A stretch of DNA of 64,000 nt from Proteus columbae (lineage in GTDB: Bacteria; Pseudomonadota; Gammaproteobacteria; Enterobacterales; Enterobacteriaceae), in assembly GCF_002777965.1 (NCBI RefSeq), contig NZ_NGVR01000019.1:68654-132653 (forward strand), read 5' to 3'. Position numbers and translations under genes: made by a program. The notes beneath the pieces were generated by a model, which saw only the letters and a program-made list of their open reading frames with translations, did not search any database and had not been told where the DNA came from. Every line of letters starts with the position of its first letter. Position 1 is the stretch's first letter. Positions 8,351 to 15,337 of the stretch are shown piece after piece.

Positions 8351-9499
8351 TTAACTATGTGATACACCGGCAAATGCCTGACGATACAATGTTTCTAATT
8401 GGTGTGTGTTCACGTCACGCGGATTTGTCGGCGTACAGCTATCTCGTAAAGCCTGTCCGACCATTTCCGTTAAACGGGCATAAAAGTCCGCTTCACTGAC
8501 ACCGGTATCGCGAATACTCTTCGGCATACCCATTTCATCTTTCAATACATTAATGGCGACGATTAAACTGGTTACCCCTTCTCTTACAGTGTTAGCCGGA
8601 AGTCCTAAGCTTTGAGCAAGATAAGCGTAACGTTTTGCTGCTTCACTATTACAATCACCATGAAGATTGGCGTTAAAGGCGACAACATGTGTCATCAATA
8701 ACGCATTTGCACGACCGTGAGGAACGTGGAATACACCGCCTAATGCGTGGGCAAGACTGTGAGTAATCCCCAAAGAGGCGTTAGTAAATGCCATACCTGC
8801 AATACAAGATGCGTTATGCATTTTTTCGCGAGCCATCAAGTTGTCACCTTGATGGTGGCAATCTATAAGATGACCAAAGACTAACTTGACGGCTTTCTCT
8901 GCCATCGCATCAGAAAAATCAGATGCAGCTTTAGAAACATAAGCTTCTAGTGCATGACAAAGGACATCCATACCGGTATCTGCCGTAATTGCAGGTGGCA
9001 CAGATTTCACCAACTCAGGATCGAGAATGGCAACATCAGGCAACATAAACTCATCAACCAAGACCAGTTTTTCACTGCGTGATTTGATCACTGAAAAAGA
9101 GGTTACTTCAGAGCCCGTACCGCTAGTGGTTGGGATCGCAATAAACTGTGGTTTTGTTCTGTTGCTCTCTTTACGGGTATGCCAGAGGGAGTACATAACG
9201 GCTTTCGCGGCATCAATTACTGATCCACCACCAAGTGCGATAACCAAGTCTGGATAATGAGCATCCATGATCTTCATACCACTCACGATGGCTGAAATAT
9301 CTGGATCTGAAGCAACATCATCGTAAACTTGGAACTCGATACCCCGTTGCACTAACTTATCGGTGACTTTATTTGCAAAGCCAAACTTCACCATTGCTTT
9401 ATCTGTCACCACAAATGCGCGGCGGGCAGTTAACCCAGAAAGAAAATCCAGTGCATTGGTGCCAAACTGAATTTTGGGTTTTATCAGAAACTCACTCAT
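8351..9499 (-). CDS. cutO: Iron-dependent alcohol dehydrogenase of the choline microcompartment
   Basis: Class III (Fe-ADH) alcohol dehydrogenase that reduces acetaldehyde to ethanol and regenerates NAD+ for CutF. The cofactor-binding GGGSVIDAAK and the TTSGTGSEVT stretch are present, as are the metal-binding region CHALEAYVSK and the histidine-rich SLAHALGGVFHVPHGRAN. The start is placed at the ATG at 9499 (MSEFLIKP, 382 aa). It has an AAGGAG site nine bases upstream and sits just after the vertex gene, whereas a longer reading to 9547 would overlap that gene and has no family support. Its place between the vertex protein and cutC ties it to the choline operon. Confidence 0.92.
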   Translation of the reverse strand: MSEFLIKPKIQFGTNALDFLSGLTARRAFVVTDKAMVKFGFANKVTDKLVQRGIEFQVYDDVASDPDISAIVSGMKIMDAHYPDLVIALGGGSVIDAAKAVMYSLWHTRKESNRTKPQFIAIPTTSGTGSEVTSFSVIKSRSEKLVLVDEFMLPDVAILDPELVKSVPPAITADTGMDVLCHALEAYVSKAASDFSDAMAEKAVKLVFGHLIDCHHQGDNLMAREKMHNASCIAGMAFTNASLGITHSLAHALGGVFHVPHGRANALLMTHVVAFNANLHGDCNSEAAKRYAYLAQSLGLPANTVREGVTSLIVAINVLKDEMGMPKSIRDTGVSEADFYARLTEMVGQALRDSCTPTNPRDVNTHQLETLYRQAFAGVSHS

Positions 9500-9506
9500 G
9501 TCGTTA

Positions 9507-9770
9507 TTACTCCTTACTGTCCCGATAAACCTTCTCAACAATGGCAACCACTGACATCGCCTTGTAACGATCTTTGTTCAGTGCAAAGTATTCTTCAGCC
9601 AACACAATATCGTTGATACCTGCACCTACACTGTCCACTGCAACATAAGTTTTGTTTTTCAGTGGTTTAAGCTCATCATCTAAGGTGGCTATCATTAATA
9701 AATTGCTACCTTTAAGTTCTGGGCTTTTTTGTGTCGCTACTACGTGTCCGATTACCTTTGCGAGGATCAT
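9507..9770 (-). CDS. BMC pentameric vertex protein (EutN/CcmL family)
   Basis: An 87-aa pentamer-forming vertex protein that caps the twelve corners of the microcompartment. It begins MILAKVIGHVVATQKSPEL, the typical EutN/CcmL N-terminus, and contains VAVDSVGAGINDIVLA, the conserved core loop of the family. It is the only vertex gene in the operon, as expected for a closed shell. The start has an AAGGCGA ribosome site. It stops 7 bp before the cutO start. Confidence 0.93.
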   Translation of the reverse strand: MILAKVIGHVVATQKSPELKGSNLLMIATLDDELKPLKNKTYVAVDSVGAGINDIVLAEEYFALNKDRYKAMSVVAIVEKVYRDSKE

Positions 9771-9796
9771 GGTTTATATCGCCTTATATCAATGAG

Positions 9797-11464
9797 TTAT
9801 TTACTCAGACGTCCGAGAACTTCCTTGATAATGCGTTCCACGTTTTCTTCGGTAATATCACCTTGTTCAATCACTTGCTGCGCACAAGCACTGACTGTCG
9901 TTGCATAAGGAGATGCACCAAAGCGATCATCACCTTGAGTTTGACGTTGTGCAGTAGCACATTCAGCATGAACAGGAGTTAGAGAAGGTGAACGAAAACG
10001 GTCATCATCAAGAATGCTGGTCTGGTGATTTGCGCTAGAAACAGCACAAGCAGAAACAGCAGGTTGAGCAGCTTCTTGTGCTAAAGGACAAGGTTGTTTC
10101 AACTCTTCAACGGTACGCACGCCATAACCTACTTTACGAATATTCAGTAGATTCATTGGGCCAACGTTGTCAGAGCTAGAACCGCCACCAACAGCACCGC
10201 AACCTAAAGTAAGTGCAGGAGTAATATTGGTTGTTGCACCGATACCGCCTAATGCCGCAGGAGTATTAATCAGAATACGGTTAACAGGTTTTTCTAAAGA
10301 GAACTGACGAATAACATCTTCATTTTTGGTATGAATAACTAAGGTATGACCTAAACCTTCGTTAGTCAGTAACTGCACCACACGATCGCACGCTGATTTC
10401 CAATCTTCTTCGATATACATCCCTAAGATTGGGCATAGTTTTTCGCGTGAATACGGGTTTTTTGGTGAAACAGTATCTTGTAATGCGATTAATACGCGCG
10501 TATTTGCGGGTACGCTAAAACCTGCACGCTGACTTAAATAAATCGCATCTTTACCCACAACTGCTGGGTTAATTGTGCCGTTAGCACGCAGTAACATTGA
10601 AGCCACTTTTGTTGCTTCTTCGTCATTCATAAAGTAAGCACCTTGCGCTAATAGCTCGCGGTGAACTTCGTTATAAATGCAACGTTCAACGATAATGGAT
10701 TGCTCTGATGCACAGATAACCCCGTTATCGAATGTTTTACTGGTGATGATATCGCTCACTGCTTTTTTGATATCTGCACTACGTTCGATAAAAGCAGGGC
10801 CATTACCTGGGCCACCACTGATTGTTGGCGTGCCTGATGCATAAGCTGCACGCACCATACCTTCACCACCAGTCGCTAAAATTAATGACACATCTTTGCT
10901 ATGCATTAATTCTTTCGTCGCTTCCAGTGTTAGTAATGTCACACCATCAACAATACCTGCTGGTGCCCCCGCTTCTAATGCCGCTTTTTTAACAATTTCT
11001 AACGCACGGAAACTGCACTGTTTTGCATTTGGATGCGGAGAGAAAATAATCGCATTACCCGCTTTCAGTGCAATTAGGGTTTTATAGATAATGGTTGATG
11101 TTGGATTAGTTGAAGGAACTAATGCCGTGATAACACCTAAAGGCACGCCAACATCCATGACTTTTTTCACTTTATCGTCATTGATAATGCCAACGGTCTT
11201 CATGTCTTTCATATGTTCATACACACGCAATGACGCGAAGGTATTCTTCAGAACTTTGTCTTCCCACTTACCAAAGCCTGTTTCTTCGTTCGCCATTTTC
11301 GCCAGCTCTTCTGCGTGACGAGCGGCTTCAAATGCGATGTGTTTTACAATACTGTCGATTTTTTCCTGCGAAAACTTAGCATAAACAAGTTGTGCATTTT
11401 TCGCGTTACGAACTAGCTCACGAGCCAGTTGTCTGGATTGCAAATCTTTATCTAATGCAACCAT
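9797..11464 (-). CDS. cutF: CoA-acylating acetaldehyde dehydrogenase
   Basis: Converts the acetaldehyde released by CutC, with CoA and NAD+, to acetyl-CoA and NADH inside the shell. The aldehyde dehydrogenase domain covers residues 1-455; catalytic cysteine C251 lies in DNGVICASEQS and the NAD-binding stretch is SGGPGNGP. The last 95 residues are a Cys/Ser/Gln-rich linker with two repeated modules (VSACA followed by DDDRFRSPS, then DDRFGASPY followed by VSACA), ending in an amphipathic helix (TEENVERIIKEVLGRLSK) that fits an encapsulation peptide. The start at 11464 is preferred (555 aa) because a purine-rich GGGGGAAG lies just upstream. An ATG four codons earlier has no ribosome site. Confidence 0.93.
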   Translation of the reverse strand: MVALDKDLQSRQLARELVRNAKNAQLVYAKFSQEKIDSIVKHIAFEAARHAEELAKMANEETGFGKWEDKVLKNTFASLRVYEHMKDMKTVGIINDDKVKKVMDVGVPLGVITALVPSTNPTSTIIYKTLIALKAGNAIIFSPHPNAKQCSFRALEIVKKAALEAGAPAGIVDGVTLLTLEATKELMHSKDVSLILATGGEGMVRAAYASGTPTISGGPGNGPAFIERSADIKKAVSDIITSKTFDNGVICASEQSIIVERCIYNEVHRELLAQGAYFMNDEEATKVASMLLRANGTINPAVVGKDAIYLSQRAGFSVPANTRVLIALQDTVSPKNPYSREKLCPILGMYIEEDWKSACDRVVQLLTNEGLGHTLVIHTKNEDVIRQFSLEKPVNRILINTPAALGGIGATTNITPALTLGCGAVGGGSSSDNVGPMNLLNIRKVGYGVRTVEELKQPCPLAQEAAQPAVSACAVSSANHQTSILDDDRFRSPSLTPVHAECATAQRQTQGDDRFGASPYATTVSACAQQVIEQGDITEENVERIIKEVLGRLSK

Positions 11465-11537
11465 GTCTTCCCCCATACAGGAGTTAAAAAATTTAGCTGA
11501 ATAACGTATTTCTTTGCTTTACAGCACGCCTGAATAA

Positions 11538-11816
11538 TCAGGCTTTGTGCTGTTGTGCGATTTTCTCGATATCGTTATGCGGTCTTGCAATAACACGAGA
11601 AGTCACTACGGTGCCGATACGTTTTGCCGCTTCAACACCTGACTCAACCGCTGCATTTACTGCACCGACATCGCCTTTCACCATTGCTGTCACTAAACCT
11701 GAACCGACGTTTTCATAACCAATCAGTTCAACATTGGCTGCTTTGCACATTGCATCAGCAGCTTCAATGCAAGCGACAAGACCTTTGGTTTCAACTAGAC
11801 CTAGTGCTTCTTTCAT
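11538..11816 (-). CDS. BMC-H hexameric shell protein (third copy)
   Basis: A 92-aa single-domain shell protein of the PduA/EutM/CmcA type that forms hexameric tiles. The pore-lining segment is VGSGLVT and the C-terminus ends [11 protein letters not shown]. Residues 12-52 are identical to the two preceding shell proteins, while the ends differ. It starts behind AAGGAAA and is followed by cutF. It begins [12 protein letters not shown] and carries Arg at the VTSRVIARP position where the other two have Leu, so it may be a distinct tile. Confidence 0.95.
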   Translation of the reverse strand: MKEALGLVETKGLVACIEAADAMCKAANVELIGYENVGSGLVTAMVKGDVGAVNAAVESGVEAAKRIGTVVTSRVIARPHNDIEKIAQQHKA

Positions 11817-11830
11817 ATTTATTTCCTTCG

Positions 11831-12115
11831 TTATTCAGTCACTTTGTACTGGGCAACGATTTTTTGAATATCGTTATGTGGACGAGCGATGACTAATGAA
11901 GTCACAACAGTACCAACACGTTGAGCAGCTTCTAAGCCAGATTCCACTGCGGCTTTAACGGCACCAACATCACCTTTCACCATTGCAGTAACTAAACCAG
12001 AACCCACATTTTCGTAGCCGATTAACTCAACATTTGCCGCTTTACACATCGCGTCTGCTGCTTCAATACAAGCAACCAGCCCTTGAGTTTCAATAAGTCC
12101 TAATGCATCACCCAT
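11831..12115 (-). CDS. BMC-H hexameric shell protein (second copy)
   Basis: A 94-aa BMC-domain protein that assembles as hexamers in the shell facets. It has the same core as its neighbours ([19 protein letters not shown], pore VGSGLVT) and a slightly longer end ([10 protein letters not shown]). The ribosome site TTAGGAG precedes the ATG. It lies 14 bp before the next shell gene, which supports co-transcription and similar expression. Confidence 0.95.
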   Translation of the reverse strand: MGDALGLIETQGLVACIEAADAMCKAANVELIGYENVGSGLVTAMVKGDVGAVKAAVESGLEAAQRVGTVVTSLVIARPHNDIQKIVAQYKVTE

Positions 12116-12135
12116 ACGTTCTCCTAAGGCAGAAA

Positions 12136-12414
12136 CTATGCCTTGTGTTTGATAACAATCTTGTTGATGTCATTGTGAGGACGAGCAATCACGAGCGATG
12201 TAACAACTTCACCCACGCGTTGTGCTGACTCCACACCTGAATCCACTGCAGCTTTCACTGCGCCTACGTCGCCTTTCACCATCGCAGTCACGAGACCTGA
12301 ACCCACATTTTCATAGCCAATAAGTTCAACGTTCGCGGCTTTACACATAGCGTCAGCGGCTTCAATACATGCCACCAGACCTTTGGTTTCGATCAGACCT
12401 AATGCATCACCCAT
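12136..12414 (-). CDS. BMC-H hexameric shell protein (first gene of the cut operon)
   Basis: A 92-aa BMC-H shell protein and the promoter-proximal gene of the choline operon. The start at 12414 ([12 protein letters not shown]) is chosen because GGAGG lies eight bases upstream and because it matches the neighbouring copy. Two earlier in-frame starts, at 12420 and 12459, would put the first ATG against the ribosome site or add a basic leader absent from paralogues. The pore loop is VGSGLVT. High expression of shell tiles from this position would fit the stoichiometry of the shell. Confidence 0.93.
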   Translation of the reverse strand: MGDALGLIETKGLVACIEAADAMCKAANVELIGYENVGSGLVTAMVKGDVGAVKAAVDSGVESAQRVGEVVTSLVIARPHNDINKIVIKHKA

Positions 12415-12745
12415 TTTCATTTCCTCCGAGAAGCCGTTTAACGGTTTACGTTTGCCCATTGTGTCTGCGTGGTGATTTTTTAAACGCAGACGTTGGTTTC
12501 AAAATCACTATAACGCGTAAAAACAAAAACAAAATATAAATCCATGTAATGAACATATATAGAATTTAGTTCTGCTATTTAGTGTTTTTTATCTCCATAT
12601 TTATATATCTGTGCTGTTAATTTGCTTTTTTCATCGTTATAAATTTATTAATTTTCACAAAAAATAGATGGAAAAATAGGCAAATTAACTTTGTTAGAAG
12701 GATGTTGAAAAGGTGAAAAAAGGCAGTACATATCGACGAGAAAGA

Positions 12746-12761
12746 TGTGCGGAATATCACT
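12746..12761. promoter_or_regulatory. Candidate CRP binding site upstream of the cut operon
   Basis: TGTGCGGAATATCACT matches the CRP consensus TGTGA-N6-TCACA at 8 of 10 core positions. It is about 330 bp upstream of the first shell gene. Catabolite control of choline use would be sensible, but this is a by-eye match only. Confidence 0.4.
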
Positions 12762-12833
12762 GATATTTCAATGTGAGATCAATAATTGAAAAAGGCTAAA
12801 TCGAGTCTATATACAAATCGTGCTATTTTTTTG

Positions 12834-12852
12834 TTGATAACGTATTTATCAA
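12834..12852. promoter_or_regulatory. Perfect 7+5+7 inverted repeat, possible operator of the cut operon
   Basis: TTGATAACGTATTTATCAA has arms TTGATAA and TTATCAA around a 5-bp spacer. The half-sites resemble FNR/CRP-family half-sites, but the spacing is too long for FNR. It lies about 420 bp upstream of the cut operon start. The binding protein is unknown. Confidence 0.35.
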
Positions 12853-13024
12853 ATTTAAACCTTCACGACTGTGTATAAAAAATAGAGGTAAGTACTCTTT
12901 ACTATAAAAGTCATACAGACAATCAGTTCAAATCACTGTACAGGTAAAAGAGCTAAAATCAGGAATGTGTGAGAAGAGAAGATTAATTAAAGGGATAGGA
13001 TATATTGAATTTTAGATAAACAAA

Positions 13025-13049
13025 AAGGTGGCTATAGAGAGGCCACCTT
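13025..13049 (-). terminator. Intrinsic terminator after the ToxS-like gene
   Basis: GC-rich inverted repeat AAGGTGGC/GCCACCTT (13025-13032 and 13042-13049). On the minus strand it is followed by TTTTTG. It begins 30 bp past the stop codon at 13079. Confidence 0.8.
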
Positions 13050-13078
13050 GCAAAAATAAGATAGGATAATCAGGACAA

Positions 13079-13597
13079 TTAATCGAATTTACTACCCGGC
13101 TTTAAGGTACAAATATAGAGTGGTGAATTGAGCGAACTTAAAAGTAAAGTTTTCTCATTTAGCTTTTGTGCATTAATAAATAACCCATCATGGCTGTCTG
13201 ACATTTCACGCATAAAATAATCAAAAATAACGTCTGGAGATTCATCAATTGATGATGCACTAGCATCCCATTGGCTAACAAAATAGTGACGTTCTGTCGG
13301 TGAAACGCGCTTAGTTGTATAATCAAATTTCACATAACGTTGTAAATACAGCCATCCTGCTTTTGAAGTGGTATAACCTTCAGCAACAATTGAGCCTTTA
13401 CCATTGGCACCAAATGAAAAATGAATATTACCATTTACATTTTCATCTTCCATATTTTCAAAACGCATAATGCCTTTGGTTGAGCAAACCATGACACCTT
13501 CATTTTTAATGGTTAATAATCTTGTTGCTGCATAAGTGGCGACCAAGATAAAAATCAGGGCCGATAAAAAACATAAAAGTTTCCCTGAGATTTTCAT
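13079..13597 (-). CDS. ToxS/PsaF-like membrane-anchored accessory protein
   Basis: A 172-aa protein with one N-terminal membrane anchor (about residues 5-25, GKLLCFLSALIFILVATYA) and the rest periplasmic. Its size and topology match ToxS (173 aa) and the partners of ToxR-like regulators such as PsaF and YqeJ, which stabilise the periplasmic domain of the regulator. The start codon overlaps the stop of the upstream winged-helix gene (TAATG), so the two are translationally coupled. Sequence similarity to ToxS itself is not obvious by eye; the call rests on length, topology and gene order. Two cysteines (in VMVCSTKG and LYICTLKPG) could form a disulfide. Confidence 0.6.
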   Translation of the reverse strand: MKISGKLLCFLSALIFILVATYAATRLLTIKNEGVMVCSTKGIMRFENMEDENVNGNIHFSFGANGKGSIVAEGYTTSKAGWLYLQRYVKFDYTTKRVSPTERHYFVSQWDASASSIDESPDVIFDYFMREMSDSHDGLFINAQKLNEKTLLLSSLNSPLYICTLKPGSKFD

Positions 13598-14451
13598 TAG
13601 TATTTCCAAGAATAGTAAAAGTAATTGTCACAGTAACTAAATGGATTATCTTCGTTCTTAGCACAGTGCGCTAAAAATACTCGCCCCAATCCATTTGTTT
13701 GTAATTTATCACCATAAAAGAAAACAAATCGCTCACCTTTCACACACTGTAAATTAAGCTTCTTTCTTACAGCGTCAAAATTGCGAACATAATTATCACT
13801 TACCGCAGAATTAATCATGGCTTCATTAGAAAGTAACTCACAATCATTATGCGTTAATGGTGTTAGTGAAATTGGCTTTGATTGATGTTGATTAAAAAAG
13901 ATGATCACCGCGAGAAATACTGCACCTAATAAAAAACCGATGCTGGCTAAATACCAACATATTTCAGGTTTCTGTATTTTTTCGGGCGCTTCTTCTTGCG
14001 TAGACTCTAAAGGTGTTTGAGTTTGCGTTAAAGGTGTCGTTGTTTCAACGGTTATTTGATTTTCATCTTTAACTAAAATAGGCGCTTCTTCATTTGTTTG
14101 AGTTGAAGGTAATAGCGTTGAATCATCAATGAGTTCAACTGAAATATCCGGATTAAACTCTAATCGTCCTTTCGCAATAGTAACAATGATATTTTCAATA
14201 CCATAATGGCGAAATGTTTTTCGTAACAAACTCAAATATTGGTTTAAATTACTGTTTGATGAAACTAATCCATTATCATCCCAAACCCGTTTTAATACTT
14301 CATCACGATTAACAACTCCAGGGTGCTGAATAAAATAAAAAAGTAACGCATTTGCGGTAATAGAAAGATGTGTATCAATACTCTCTTTTTCTAACGATAT
14401 CGCGCCATCCGTTGCGTCGTAATAAATTAAGGCATTTATTTTGTATTTCAT
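13597..14451 (-). CDS. ToxR/CadC-like membrane-bound winged-helix transcription regulator
   Basis: A 284-aa regulator. Residues 1-100 form an OmpR/ToxR-type winged-helix DNA-binding domain (TANALLFYFIQHPGVVNRDEVLKRVWDDNG, then NLNQYLSLLRKTFRHYG). Residues about 110-160 are a Thr/Gln/Glu-rich linker and 165-186 a single membrane helix (WYLASIGFLLGAVFLAVIIFF). A periplasmic domain of about 98 residues follows with four cysteines (C204, C236, C263, C274). This one-component design senses periplasmic signals and acts directly on DNA. The start at 14451 has a GAGG site; the ATG five codons earlier lacks spacing. Paired with a ToxS-like gene it resembles PsaE/PsaF and YqeI/YqeJ. Its targets are unknown; the nearby fimbrial and cut operons are candidates. 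Confidence 0.8.
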   Translation of the reverse strand: MKYKINALIYYDATDGAISLEKESIDTHLSITANALLFYFIQHPGVVNRDEVLKRVWDDNGLVSSNSNLNQYLSLLRKTFRHYGIENIIVTIAKGRLEFNPDISVELIDDSTLLPSTQTNEEAPILVKDENQITVETTTPLTQTQTPLESTQEEAPEKIQKPEICWYLASIGFLLGAVFLAVIIFFNQHQSKPISLTPLTHNDCELLSNEAMINSAVSDNYVRNFDAVRKKLNLQCVKGERFVFFYGDKLQTNGLGRVFLAHCAKNEDNPFSYCDNYFYYSWKY

Positions 14452-14480
14452 TGTGCCCTCATTCATCCTGATTAAAATTA

Positions 14481-15065
14481 CTAATTTGCTGTGTTTGCCA
14501 TATAGTCAAATGTCATCTCAGATAATCTTTCAACTAATGCGCTACGCTCTTCTTGTGAAATCGTGGGGCCTTCTGTTAATTCAGATAACCAAAGACCATC
14601 TGCGGCATAACGAATTAATGTACCTAAATAACTATTGTCTAATTTATCACCTTTGGCTAAATGTTCTAACATCCAATCTCGCCAACATTTACGCATAATT
14701 GGTTCGTTTGGCATTGCTAAAGACAATATCGCTAATTGACGACTTTCGTCTGACTGTTTTAAATCAGAAATATAAGTTAAATATGCGCGAGAAAAACGCC
14801 CTGCTTCAATAGGATCATTTTCCATAATAACTGCAATACGACTATCCATAATACCTAATAGACGTTTAAAGACCGCATGAACTAATTCTAGCTTTCCGGG
14901 AAAATGATGAAGTAGACCACCTTTACTTACCCCAGCTTCTTTTGCTACAGCATTTAAAGAAAGAGAGGCTATTCCTTCATTAGCCACAATAATGCTTGCC
15001 GCTTCCAATAATTGTTCTTGAACTCGGATAGGATCTTTTTTTCGGTGATGCGCAGTTGTATTCAT
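14481..15065 (-). CDS. TetR-family transcriptional repressor
   Basis: A 194-aa TetR-family regulator. The N-terminal helix-turn-helix is clear (residues about 17-60, EQLLEAASIIVANEGIASL then VAKEAGVSKGGLLHHF); the helical remainder should bind a small ligand. A perfect palindrome of the type bound by this family lies 11 bp upstream of its start (15076-15093), so it probably represses itself. There is no divergent gene immediately upstream, so the other targets, perhaps an efflux system, are not apparent. It is 30 bp upstream of the ToxR-like gene on the same strand and could be co-transcribed with it. Confidence 0.9.
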   Translation of the reverse strand: MNTTAHHRKKDPIRVQEQLLEAASIIVANEGIASLSLNAVAKEAGVSKGGLLHHFPGKLELVHAVFKRLLGIMDSRIAVIMENDPIEAGRFSRAYLTYISDLKQSDESRQLAILSLAMPNEPIMRKCWRDWMLEHLAKGDKLDNSYLGTLIRYAADGLWLSELTEGPTISQEERSALVERLSEMTFDYMANTAN

Positions 15066-15075
15066 GCATAGGATG

Positions 15076-15093
15076 ATACCGACCAGTCGGTAT
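15076..15093. promoter_or_regulatory. Palindromic operator, likely for the adjacent TetR regulator
   Basis: ATACCGACCAGTCGGTAT is a perfect 8-2-8 inverted repeat (ATACCGAC/GTCGGTAT), GC-rich in very AT-rich surroundings. It lies 11 bp upstream of the TetR start codon. The position and symmetry are typical of autoregulatory TetR operators. Confidence 0.75.
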
Positions 15094-15145
15094 GTTCCTT
15101 ATTGATCGAAATCAATCCCTTTTAGACTCGTAATTATTATATGTA

Positions 15146-15193
15146 AATAATGTAGTTGACTTCACATTCCTTTATTTACTCAACTACATTATT
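15146..15193. repeat. Long perfect stem-loop, 14-bp arms
   Basis: Arms AATAATGTAGTTGA (15146-15159) and TCAACTACATTATT (15180-15193) enclose a 20-nt loop. On the plus strand a run of T follows. It lies between the TetR gene and the phosphatase-like gene and may terminate transcription of the latter, but it is 145 bp past that gene's stop. The rest of 15094-15337 is AT-rich with no gene. Confidence 0.6.
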
Positions 15194-15337
15194 TTTTAAA
15201 ATATAAAATAAAAATATAAATATTGATTTCATCTTTATATTTATAAATTTAATATAATGATAATTTGATTATTATCAAACAACAATAAATCATTAGCAAT
15301 ATTTGTTTGTCATTTATCAATTTCACCCTTTGTTTTA

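Larger units (their letters stand above)
12415..13024 (-). promoter_or_regulatory. Upstream region of the cut operon
   Basis: About 600 bp without a convincing gene between the first cut shell gene and the terminator of the next minus-strand gene. It is AT-rich and should contain the choline operon promoter. Two candidate protein sites are listed separately: a CRP-like site (12746-12761) and a perfect inverted repeat (12834-12852). No textbook FNR site (TTGAT-N4-ATCAA) was found, although the encoded pathway is oxygen-sensitive. Confidence 0.55.

Noticed and set aside
11624..11896. Plus-strand frame of 90 codons across two shell genes
   Set aside because: It is antisense to two well-supported BMC genes and rich in Leu/His/Gln as expected of a shadow frame.
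12415..13024. FNR site for the anaerobic cut operon
   Set aside because: Half-sites TTGAT and ATCAA occur, but never with the required 4-bp spacing.
14441..14698. Plus-strand 85-codon frame over the TetR gene
   Set aside because: It lies antisense to the TetR coding region and lacks a ribosome site.
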